Below, piece after piece: positions 1 to 5,418 of a stretch of DNA of 14,151 nucleotides. Location of the stretch: assembly GCA_947474445.1 (NCBI GenBank), contig CANJJY010000068.1, positions 1 to 14,151 of the forward strand, written 5' to 3'. Numbering within the stretch: the first letter of the stretch is position 1; the number at the start of each line of letters is the position of its first letter. The notes under the pieces are model-generated. The model did not search any database. It saw only the letters and a program-made list of their open reading frames with translations, and was not told where the DNA came from. Position numbers and translations under genes: made by a program. The stretch comes from Oligoflexaceae bacterium. GTDB taxonomy: Bacteria > Bdellovibrionota_B > Oligoflexia > Oligoflexales > Oligoflexaceae.

Positions 1-2
1 AA

Positions 3-980
3 GCGGTTCCCGCCGGCGACTATGTTTTGAATGACAAAACAGTTACCTTCAACACAGGTAAAGAGCCTCCTGCCGGTTCTTCCGTCCTCGTCAGCTATCA
101 GACCTCAGGTTCTGTCGTCTTTAACGCGGTGAACCTCGGCAACAGTCCGGCACCTGGTACGGTGACTGTCAAGGTGAATGGTACCGCCCTCGGCGCCGGT
201 GGTTTTACGGTGAATGGCACGAACTTGGCTTTCACTACGCAACCTCCCGCCTCGGCTGACATCGTCGTGGACTACCGACTCAACACCGAACTCATCAAGG
301 GCTTCAAGCTCTCGCAAGCACCTTTGGTCAATACACTCAACGTTAAAGTCAACGGGACAGCGACGACCAATTTCACTTACAATGCCGTCACGCGCGAAGT
401 TATCTTTCCGAACCCGCCGGTCGATGGAGCGACTATCGCCATCGCCTATACCTATCGCGAGGGACCTCAACTTGATTATTCGCTGCCGATTAGTCTCGGC
501 GCGTCCCAATTTCAAGTTCTCGACGCCGGCAAGCCTCTGAACTTCGGTCTCGCCAATGGTGTGGTCACTATTCTTTCAGGTGATCACGTGGCCGGCAAGG
601 TGCTGCGTCTGCAGTATAAGGTGCCCGAAGGCGGCACGCGGACCTTCCCTCTCGCCCACGCACCGCTCGATAACTCCTCATCGATCACGATGACGGGAGG
701 CGGCTGTGATGTCGGAACCGGAATTGAAGTCCAGGGTTCCACCCTCGTTTCTAATTGCTCGCTGAGCAGCAACACGGACTTTCGATTTACCTACAAGTAT
801 CTTGAGTTGCAGCGCACGTTCAAGATCACCGGTATAGACGATCCGAGCAAGGGCTCGTGGCTGGTCCTTATCGATGGCGAACTCACTTCCGATTTCACTC
901 GCGACAAAGATACGATCCTATTGAATTTTGATCCAAACCTTGATTCTAAGGTGACGATCCAATATACCTTTCCTGAGTAA
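3..980 (+). CDS. Tandem beta-repeat surface/secreted protein (5' partial)
   Basis: The reading frame is open from the window edge to TAA at 978-980, so this is the last 325 residues of a longer protein. The TTG at 27 is only an internal codon, because in-frame sequence reading AVPAGDYV precedes it. The visible part divides into about five units of 55-60 residues. Each has the rough pattern F-x-L...P-L...V-x-V-N-G...F...V-x-F...PP-x-x-A-x-I-x-I-x-Y, and the units end in motifs such as IVVDYR, IAIAYTY, LRLQYKV, FRFTYKY and VTIQYTF. This is the look of stacked beta-sandwich modules, as in bacterial surface proteins and phage tail or fibre proteins. The fourth unit holds two cysteines about 19 residues apart (GGGCDVG and SNCSL) that could form a disulfide, which fits an exported protein. 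No catalytic motif, membrane segment or sorting signal is visible in this part. The function is unknown; adhesion or structure is a guess. A strong terminator follows at once. Confidence 0.85.
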   Translation, partial: AVPAGDYVLNDKTVTFNTGKEPPAGSSVLVSYQTSGSVVFNAVNLGNSPAPGTVTVKVNGTALGAGGFTVNGTNLAFTTQPPASADIVVDYRLNTELIKGFKLSQAPLVNTLNVKVNGTATTNFTYNAVTREVIFPNPPVDGATIAIAYTYREGPQLDYSLPISLGASQFQVLDAGKPLNFGLANGVVTILSGDHVAGKVLRLQYKVPEGGTRTFPLAHAPLDNSSSITMTGGGCDVGTGIEVQGSTLVSNCSLSSNTDFRFTYKYLELQRTFKITGIDDPSKGSWLVLIDGELTSDFTRDKDTILLNFDPNLDSKVTIQYTFPE

Positions 981-986
981 TGGTTG

Positions 987-1013
987 AGCGAAGCAAAAAG
1001 CTTCGCTTCTTTT
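987..1013 (+). terminator. Rho-independent terminator after the beta-repeat gene
   Basis: An 8-bp perfect stem (AGCGAAGC at 987-994 with GCTTCGCT at 1000-1007) encloses an AAAAA loop and is followed by TCTTTT. It starts 6 bp after the stop codon at 980. It also shows that the TTG at 984, which could extend the next gene in frame, is not its start, because that codon lies just before the hairpin and the extra codons would run through it. Confidence 0.85.
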
Positions 1014-1014
1014 C

Positions 1015-1020
1015 AGGTGA
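1015..1020 (+). promoter_or_regulatory. Ribosome binding site that fixes the PPTase start
   Basis: AGGTGA lies 5 nt before the ATG at 1026 and directly after the terminator T-tract. It supports 1026 over the in-frame TTG at 984. Confidence 0.7.
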
Positions 1021-1025
1021 GACCC

Positions 1026-1721
1026 ATGACAAATATCCCAATCCAATTCACCGAACCGGTGCCCGGCGTAGTCCAGCACACGGCGCGTTTTTCCCTCGAG
1101 GACTTTCCGCTCGAGGCTCTGCGTTCCGCCGGCATCGAGCTGCCATCCTCGCTACAATCAGCCGTCAAAAAACGTCAGTATGAATTCATGATGAGTCGAT
1201 ACTGCGCCAAGCTCTGTCTTGAGCAGCTCGGTCTGCGACCGCCACCGCTGATCGGTTCTCATATGGATCGTTCGCCGCTTTGGCCCGACGGATTTGTAGG
1301 TTCGATCTCGCATACGGAAGGTTGGGCGGGAGCCATCGTAGGAAAGCAGTCGACGGTTCTATCGCTGGGCCTCGACTTTGAATATGAAATCGAGCGCGAC
1401 ACGAGCTCGCTCATTCACCATATTTGTCGTGACACGGCTGAACTCGATGCGATCATCGCCCACTTCAGCTGCAGCGTGGGGCGTGCCTTGACCATTATTT
1501 TTTCAGCCAAAGAAAGCTTCTACAAAGCTGTCCATCCGCGGCTCAAGAATTTTTTCGGTTTCCAAGCTGCGCGCGTTATTCCCAGGGCCAACGAAGAGAT
1601 CGCCATTGAATTGCTCCATGACCTGAGCGATGAGTTCATGCACGGCCAAATCTGGCCTGTTCGCGTCCGCAAAGTCGGAGGGCAGGTCATCGAGACCCTC
1701 TTGATCGAGTTAGCCCCTTAA
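1026..1721 (+). CDS. 4'-phosphopantetheinyl transferase, EntD/Npt type
   Basis: The 231-residue product should move the 4'-phosphopantetheine arm of coenzyme A onto a conserved serine of acyl or peptidyl carrier proteins, in the cytoplasm. The EntD-class signature is clear: KRQYEFMMSRYCA (49-61), then PLWPDGFVGSISHTEGWAGA (84-103), with the conserved H96 in SISHT. LGLDFE (114-119) supplies the metal-binding acids D117 and E119, and FSAKESFYKAV (159-169) holds K162 and E163. The length is usual for this subclass. ATG 1026 was chosen because of its Shine-Dalgarno and the terminator just upstream. No carrier protein, NRPS or PKS gene is in the window, so the substrate is unknown. The gene is followed after 53 bp by a hydrolase on the same strand and may be co-transcribed with it. 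No promoter is obvious in the 45 bp upstream. Confidence 0.9.
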   Translation: MTNIPIQFTEPVPGVVQHTARFSLEDFPLEALRSAGIELPSSLQSAVKKRQYEFMMSRYCAKLCLEQLGLRPPPLIGSHMDRSPLWPDGFVGSISHTEGWAGAIVGKQSTVLSLGLDFEYEIERDTSSLIHHICRDTAELDAIIAHFSCSVGRALTIIFSAKESFYKAVHPRLKNFFGFQAARVIPRANEEIAIELLHDLSDEFMHGQIWPVRVRKVGGQVIETLLIELAP

Positions 1722-1774
1722 TACTTGTAGAGGCACGCTTCCCCTTGCTACTTTTCAGGCAAAGGAGATCCGTC

Positions 1775-2473
1775 ATGCAAAACCTTCGTTTTGATCGCCT
1801 CGCAAATCTTGATCATCTTGTCCTTGATCGACCTAATCGACGCGGCGCGGTTGTTCTGCTTCATGGCTATGGCGCTGATTTCACCGATCTTTCTGGCCTT
1901 GCTACCGTCGCCGATCCGGCTCAGGATTGGGATTGGTATTTTCCCAACGGTCCTCTCGAAGTGCCCTACGCCGGTCGAGCTTGGTTTCCGATCGATGCGG
2001 GAGCTCTTGAAGCCTCAATTCGCTCGGGTAACCCCAGGCCTTTTGCGACTTACGAACCCAAAGGCATGGCGGCGGCGAGTGAAACGGTCCAGGAATTGGT
2101 CGCAACTCTAGCCCAACGCTATGAAAGCGTCTGTCTCGGGGGATTCAGTCAGGGGGCCATGGTTACTTGCGATGCTGCTCTTTGTGGAAAGCAAAAGCCG
2201 GCCGCGCTCCTTCAATTATCCGGCACCTTTGCAGCCGAGCAACGATGGACGGCCGCGATCGAAAGAGAACAGGTCAACTTCCCCGTTCTGCAATCCCACG
2301 GACGCCACGATCCACTTTTACCTTTCTCCGCGGCAGAAGAATTACAAAGATTTTGGCAAAAGCACCAAGTCCCCCATCGCTTTCTGCCTTTTCAAGGCGG
2401 CCATGAAATTCCCTACGATGTGCTGCAAGCCCTCAGGCTTTTTCTGAAAGAGCTGATCCCTCGCGGAAGCTAA
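1775..2473 (+). CDS. Alpha/beta-hydrolase, phospholipase/carboxylesterase family
   Basis: A 232-residue serine hydrolase of the phospholipase/carboxylesterase family (YpfH/acyl-protein-thioesterase-like). The family hydrolyses short-chain or lysophospholipid esters and thioesters in the cytoplasm. VVLLHGYGAD (26-35) gives the oxyanion region, GGFSQGAM (122-129) carries the nucleophile S125, HGRHDPLLP (175-183) carries D179, and GGHEIP (208-213) carries H210. Thus the whole triad is present and the length is typical. There is no signal peptide. The start is ATG 1775, with AAAGGAGA at 1761-1768 and a 6-nt spacer; an earlier in-frame start at 1745 has no ribosome site and would add only ten residues. 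It lies 53 bp after the phosphopantetheinyl transferase, so a shared transcript is likely, and it ends in a good terminator. The natural substrate cannot be read from the sequence. Confidence 0.88.
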   Translation: MQNLRFDRLANLDHLVLDRPNRRGAVVLLHGYGADFTDLSGLATVADPAQDWDWYFPNGPLEVPYAGRAWFPIDAGALEASIRSGNPRPFATYEPKGMAAASETVQELVATLAQRYESVCLGGFSQGAMVTCDAALCGKQKPAALLQLSGTFAAEQRWTAAIEREQVNFPVLQSHGRHDPLLPFSAAEELQRFWQKHQVPHRFLPFQGGHEIPYDVLQALRLFLKELIPRGS

Positions 2474-2509
2474 TCGCTGGCCCCTCTCTCCCGGTCACCT
2501 CCATAGAGC

Positions 2510-2535
2510 GAGGCTCATAAGAGCCTCATTTTTTT
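2510..2535 (+). terminator. Rho-independent terminator after the hydrolase gene
   Basis: GAGGCTC (2510-2516) pairs perfectly with GAGCCTC (2521-2527) across a 4-nt ATAA loop. An A and seven T residues follow. It sits 37 bp after the hydrolase stop codon and closes the PPTase-hydrolase transcript. Confidence 0.88.
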
Positions 2536-2559
2536 GCTTTTCCCGTCGATAAGAGGGGG

Positions 2560-2569
2560 CAGAGTTCGG
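2560..2569. repeat. Left direct repeat flanking the palindromic element
   Basis: CAGAGTTCGG is present here and again at 2809-2818, just outside the two inverted arms. If the element ends are placed at GG...CC (2569 and 2809), the duplication is 8 bp (AGAGTTCG, 2561-2568 and 2810-2817). If they are placed one base further in, it is 10 bp. The sequence cannot decide between the two. Confidence 0.65.
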
Positions 2570-2809
2570 GCCTTGCCTATGGCGTCGGCCACATACTTGT
2601 TCTTTGGCATGACCGTAGACTTAGCCTTAGTCATTGTGCGTGATCGTGATCATGTGCAAAAGCCATTTCCCTCTTCGTCTTTCGAAGACCAAGAGAAGGC
2701 TTTAAGGCAAGGGTGTAGGCTAAGATCACGATCACGCACAATGACTAAGGCAAGGTCTATAGCAAAGCCTACGGTCTATTGACTGATGGCCGACGCCATA
2801 GGCGAGGCC
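2569..2809. mobile_element. MITE-like palindromic element, no transposase
   Basis: Most of the gene-free stretch 2474-2850 is one long imperfect palindrome. The outer arms 2569-2591 and 2787-2809 are inverted copies matching at 22 of 23 positions (left arm starts GGCCTTGCCTATGG). A second pair, GACCGTAG at 2611-2618 and CTACGGTC at 2769-2776, lies inside. A perfect 28-bp pair follows, 2624-2651 with 2724-2751. The centre folds again: AAAGCC 2659-2664 with GGCTTT 2698-2703, CTCTT 2671-2675 with AAGAG 2691-2695, and GTCTT 2677-2681 with AAGAC 2685-2689 around a TCG loop. The element is flanked by a direct repeat, as expected of a target-site duplication. The reading frames inside it (for example 2534-2782) show no protein features and simply cross the repeat. 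Terminal inverted repeats, a flanking duplication, small size and no transposase make a MITE moved in trans the best reading. A structured RNA or protein-binding palindrome is the alternative. Confidence 0.72.
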
Positions 2810-2818
2810 AGAGTTCGG
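2809..2818. repeat. Right direct repeat flanking the palindromic element
   Basis: Second copy of CAGAGTTCGG, identical to 2560-2569. It is followed by TTTTTT (2819-2824) and then by the start of the histidine kinase gene 32 bp after the repeat. Confidence 0.65.
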
Positions 2819-2850
2819 TTTTTTGAGATGGGCTCCAGGGAACTTTTCGC

Positions 2851-4347
2851 ATGCGCTTTACTCATTCTATCGGCAACCATTACATCGTCCGCACTTTGAC
2901 GATTTGCTTGAGTGTGCTCTGTTTTTTCCTGGCTCTGTTTGCAGCCGTTCAAAACATCAAAACCCAGAATCGCTTCCGCCTGCATTTTGAAGCCCTCCAG
3001 AAGACACTGACTCCAGCTCTGATAGCGGCAGCGGAAAGCCAAAGACGGCCCGAGATTCGCGCACTTTTTAAGGGCCTGCTCGATGGCCAGGGCTTGGCCG
3101 GCATTCGACTGATGGAAAAAACTGCGGGTTGGCAAGAGAGCGTCTTCCGGTCCGAAACGAATCCGCTCCCTGGAGCCCAGAACTTTCGCTTTTTTATTCA
3201 TGCAACCTTTGCCGATGGTAGAAACCACGATATGTCGGTCGAGATATTTACGCACAGTGATTTGCTCGAGAAGCGCGATACGGAGTATCTCGCGATCGTC
3301 TTGTGTCTAGGTGCCACTTGCTTTGTCCTCTTAGTGGTCCTCTTGACCTTTCATGTTCGCTCGAGCCTCGTGCAGCCCATTCAAGATCTTCAGGAGCGCC
3401 TGGCGGAATTGAAACCAGCCGAACTTTTGGATAGTGAGATTCTGGTCACCGCCCGTTCTCATGTCACTAATGAAATCGAAGCTCTGGAAAGCAATTTTCT
3501 AGTGCTTCTCCGCCAGCTGCAGCTCAAACATCGGGAGGGATTGTCGGCTAAAAACAGCCTGGCCTTTTTGAGCCAAAACATGGCATCAGAACTCAATCTC
3601 AGAAAAAGGAAGCTCGAAGATGAATTGGCTCGCTCCATGAACGACAGCAAGCTCGCAGCTCTCGGCGACATGGCTGCAGGGATAGCCCATGAGATTAATA
3701 ATCCCCTCGCTATCCTGGTCGCACGGACGACGCAGCTGCACATGATCGCTCGCAAAGCACCCGAGATCGAAGCTCAGATTTCGTCTATTGTAGACAGCAT
3801 GGAAGCCGTGATCTTTCGCATTCAAGAATCCATCACAGACCTTGAAACTATCTCAAGCCAGCCCTCTCTGGAAGAACCCAAGCCGATCCGTTTGCAACGC
3901 GTTCTTCAACGTCTCTACGATCTGGCGATCAATCGATTTGGCCCTCGCGGGATTCGCTTTGAACTCAAGGTCGATATCGAAGCCGAAGTGAAAGGCCGCG
4001 AAGTGGAGTTCACTCAGGCCTTGCTCTACTTGATCGAAAATGCGGCAGAAGCGGCCGTATCTGCAGGTCGTCCCTGGATACGCCTCGAACTCGACGCAAC
4101 CGATGCCCAAAACGTTACCATTCTCTTGGTCGACAGTGGCAATGGCATCGAAGTTGGGCTGCGCGATAAAATATTTCAGCCCTTCTTTACCACCAAAGAA
4201 GTCGGAAAGGGCCGAGGCATCGGGCTCAGTTTGGCGCAAAGTATCGTATTGGCCCACGGAGGTCGCCTTTTCTTCAACTATCACGCAGAGCATACGACTC
4301 TTTGCATCACCTTACCGCGACATATCGCCGTTCTAAAAAGTGCTTGA
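2851..4347 (+). CDS. Membrane sensor histidine kinase (orphan)
   Basis: A 498-residue two-component sensor. Membrane segment 1 is at about 14-34 and segment 2 at about 146-169; between them lies a periplasmic sensor region of about 110 residues that I do not recognise. A HAMP-like and coiled linker follows (about 170-265). The dimerisation box LGDMAAGIAHEINNPLAIL (271-289) carries the phospho-acceptor H280. The ATPase domain has the N box ENAAEAA (396-402), G1 DSGNGI (428-433), the F box FQPFFTTKE (442-450) and G2 KGRGIGLSLA (453-462), so all catalytic motifs are intact. ATG 2851 is preceded by AGGGA at 2837-2841. No response regulator or receiver domain is nearby, so the partner must be encoded elsewhere. 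The palindromic element ends only about 40 bp upstream and may have changed the promoter. No clear terminator follows. Confidence 0.93.
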   Translation: MRFTHSIGNHYIVRTLTICLSVLCFFLALFAAVQNIKTQNRFRLHFEALQKTLTPALIAAAESQRRPEIRALFKGLLDGQGLAGIRLMEKTAGWQESVFRSETNPLPGAQNFRFFIHATFADGRNHDMSVEIFTHSDLLEKRDTEYLAIVLCLGATCFVLLVVLLTFHVRSSLVQPIQDLQERLAELKPAELLDSEILVTARSHVTNEIEALESNFLVLLRQLQLKHREGLSAKNSLAFLSQNMASELNLRKRKLEDELARSMNDSKLAALGDMAAGIAHEINNPLAILVARTTQLHMIARKAPEIEAQISSIVDSMEAVIFRIQESITDLETISSQPSLEEPKPIRLQRVLQRLYDLAINRFGPRGIRFELKVDIEAEVKGREVEFTQALLYLIENAAEAAVSAGRPWIRLELDATDAQNVTILLVDSGNGIEVGLRDKIFQPFFTTKEVGKGRGIGLSLAQSIVLAHGGRLFFNYHAEHTTLCITLPRHIAVLKSA

Positions 4348-4410
4348 GACCCCTCCCCCTCTGGATTCTCCACTTCTTTGCGCTTCCGCCTTTCTCTTCG
4401 CGTGTAAACC

Positions 4411-4439
4411 TAGACGTCGGACTTCTCATATGCTACTGT
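4411..4439 (+). promoter_or_regulatory. Candidate sigma70 promoter for the 73-residue protein gene
   Basis: TAGACG (4411-4416) and TACTGT (4434-4439) are 17 bp apart. The -10 is preceded by TGC, an extended -10 pattern. The match to consensus is modest, but the position, about 80 bp before the start codon, is sensible. It would give a 5' leader of roughly 75 nt. Confidence 0.35.
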
Positions 4440-4521
4440 GCCGTCGCCTTGAAGCTCAGATTATGAGAAAGCAACGCAGCCGCGGAGTCATTCTGCCGCG
4501 CACCTAGATAAGGAAGTTATC

Positions 4522-4743
4522 ATGGCCCGTACCCGTGAATTGGTCGAGAAAGCTCTCGCCACTGCCCAAACCAAACTCCAAGAATATGCCACGGCCAAAG
4601 GTCTGAGCCGCGACGAGAAGAAAACCATGCGTCACGATCCCAACTGGCGTCGTCTGCAATCAGTCGTTGAAAAGATGAAAAACCAAATCGTCTTCATCGA
4701 CAAGCGCAACACCAAAGGTGTTTCTGCTGAGAAGAAAGCCTAA
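4522..4743 (+). CDS. Small basic helical protein, unknown function
   Basis: This 73-residue protein is rich in Lys, Arg, Glu and Ala, with no signal peptide, no cysteine and no membrane segment. The sequence predicts two long amphipathic helices (about 3-25 and 40-62), with a hinge around KGLSRDEKKTMRHDPNW (26-42). The Lys-rich tail ends SAEKKA. The start is well supported by AAGGAAG (4510-4516) 5 nt before the ATG, and the codons are strongly biased to frequently used ones (GCC, ACC, CGT), hinting at good expression. It stands alone: 174 bp separate it from the kinase and 119 bp from the convergent mutT-like gene. I do not recognise the family. A nucleic-acid- or ribosome-associated role would fit the charge but is only a guess. 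Confidence 0.75.
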   Translation: MARTRELVEKALATAQTKLQEYATAKGLSRDEKKTMRHDPNWRRLQSVVEKMKNQIVFIDKRNTKGVSAEKKA

Positions 4744-4753
4744 GCTTTGCTCA

Positions 4754-4784
4754 GCTCGGCTCCTTCGTTAAGTCGGGGACGAGC
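4754..4784 (+). terminator. Weak hairpin after the 73-residue protein gene
   Basis: GCTCG (4754-4758) pairs with CGAGC (4780-4784), and CTCC pairs with GGGG one mismatch further in. There is no T-tract, so it is not a standard intrinsic terminator. A second dyad, CGATGAC 4821-4827 with GTCATCG 4854-4860, sits just outside the end of the convergent mutT-like gene. Nothing else is visible between the two genes. Confidence 0.25.
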
Positions 4785-4862
4785 GCGCAAGAGATGGGGA
4801 AGGCGACGTTGACTCCTGGTCGATGACGGCTTTCAGATCCACAGCGCGGCGGTGTCATCGCC

Positions 4863-5285
4863 TTAACGAAACCAGGATTGGGCTTCTAAAGTCGAATTCT
4901 GGAGGAGAGCTGCGATCTCGCGATCCGCGTGACACAGATCGACATTTCTTAAATCCTCAGCTTTCAGCCACTGCTCCGCCTGATGCTCGTGAAGCTGCAC
5001 CTGAACTCTTTCAGGTAAGGTCGCGAGAAAAGCCATCAGCTTGATCGGCCGGGGTCCTTCCTTACGAATCGCTTTTAAGCGTCCACAGAGCTGCAACTCC
5101 ACGCCCAGTTCCTCTCGGATCTCGCGACGGATACATGCTTCTTCACTTTCCTGTGCTTCAACTTTGCCGCCTGGAAACTCCCACTTCGACGAATCTGCTT
5201 TGCCGAGCGGTCGCTGAACGACGAGGTATAAATCCCCGCGGCGTATCACCGCACAGCAAACGGCTAATTCTGTTTCATTTGACAT
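4863..5285 (-). CDS. Nudix hydrolase, MutT-type (8-oxo-dGTP diphosphatase-like)
   Basis: A 140-residue cytoplasmic Nudix enzyme. The Nudix box fits the pattern GX5EX7REUXEEXGU exactly at residues 40-62 (GKVEAQE, then REIREELGV), with the metal-binding glutamates E55, E58 and E59. The core is VCCAVIRRGDLYLVVQRP (9-26) followed by KWEFPGGK (34-41), as in MutT, and the length is that of MutT. MutT clears 8-oxo-dGTP to limit A:T to C:G transversions, but members with other nucleotide substrates look alike, so the substrate is inferred. It is divergent from the class V aminotransferase gene with 133 bp between the start codons, and convergent with the 73-residue protein gene. The ribosome site is weak (GAGG about 10 nt upstream). 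Confidence 0.88.
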   Translation of the reverse strand: MSNETELAVCCAVIRRGDLYLVVQRPLGKADSSKWEFPGGKVEAQESEEACIRREIREELGVELQLCGRLKAIRKEGPRPIKLMAFLATLPERVQVQLHEHQAEQWLKAEDLRNVDLCHADREIAALLQNSTLEAQSWFR

Positions 5286-5350
5286 ATTTTCTCGCCTCGC
5301 ACTTCAGTAAGATCAGGAGAAAGAATCGGCGTGCACAGATGCCAAGTTCT

Positions 5351-5378
5351 TGTGATACTACACGGATGTAAGATCACA
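5351..5378 (+). promoter_or_regulatory. Candidate operator: TGTGAT-N16-ATCACA dyad
   Basis: TGTGAT (5351-5356) and ATCACA (5373-5378) form a perfect inverted repeat with a 16-bp spacer, inside the 133-bp divergent intergenic region. A direct repeat ACACGG (5360-5365 and 5376-5381) overlaps it. The half-site resembles that of CRP/FNR-family regulators, but those use a 6-bp (CRP) or 4-bp (FNR) spacer, so this is not a standard site. Chance is not excluded. Confidence 0.25.
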
Positions 5379-5418
5379 CGGTGCCCTTGCATTTCGTTTT
5401 CGCCCCAAAGGACGTCTC

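Noticed and set aside
940..968. TTGATT-N17-TATACC, a promoter-like pair at the end of the beta-repeat gene
   Set aside because: Each box matches consensus at only 4 of 6 positions, and a transcript from it would run straight into the terminator at 987-1013.
984..1025. In-frame TTG start that would add 14 residues to the phosphopantetheinyl transferase
   Set aside because: These codons read through a perfect terminator hairpin, and a better ribosome site stands before ATG 1026.
2534..2782. An 82-codon frame through the palindromic element
   Set aside because: It starts in the terminator T-tract, has no ribosome site, and consists of translated inverted repeats.
2569..2809. CRISPR or direct-repeat array reading of the repeated region
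   Set aside because: The repeats are inverted arms of one palindrome with a single centre. There are no regularly spaced direct repeats with spacers.
2776..3255. A 159-codon minus-strand frame across the element edge and the kinase N-terminus
   Set aside because: It is antisense to the signal-anchor and sensor region of a well-supported kinase, and half of its end lies in the palindrome.
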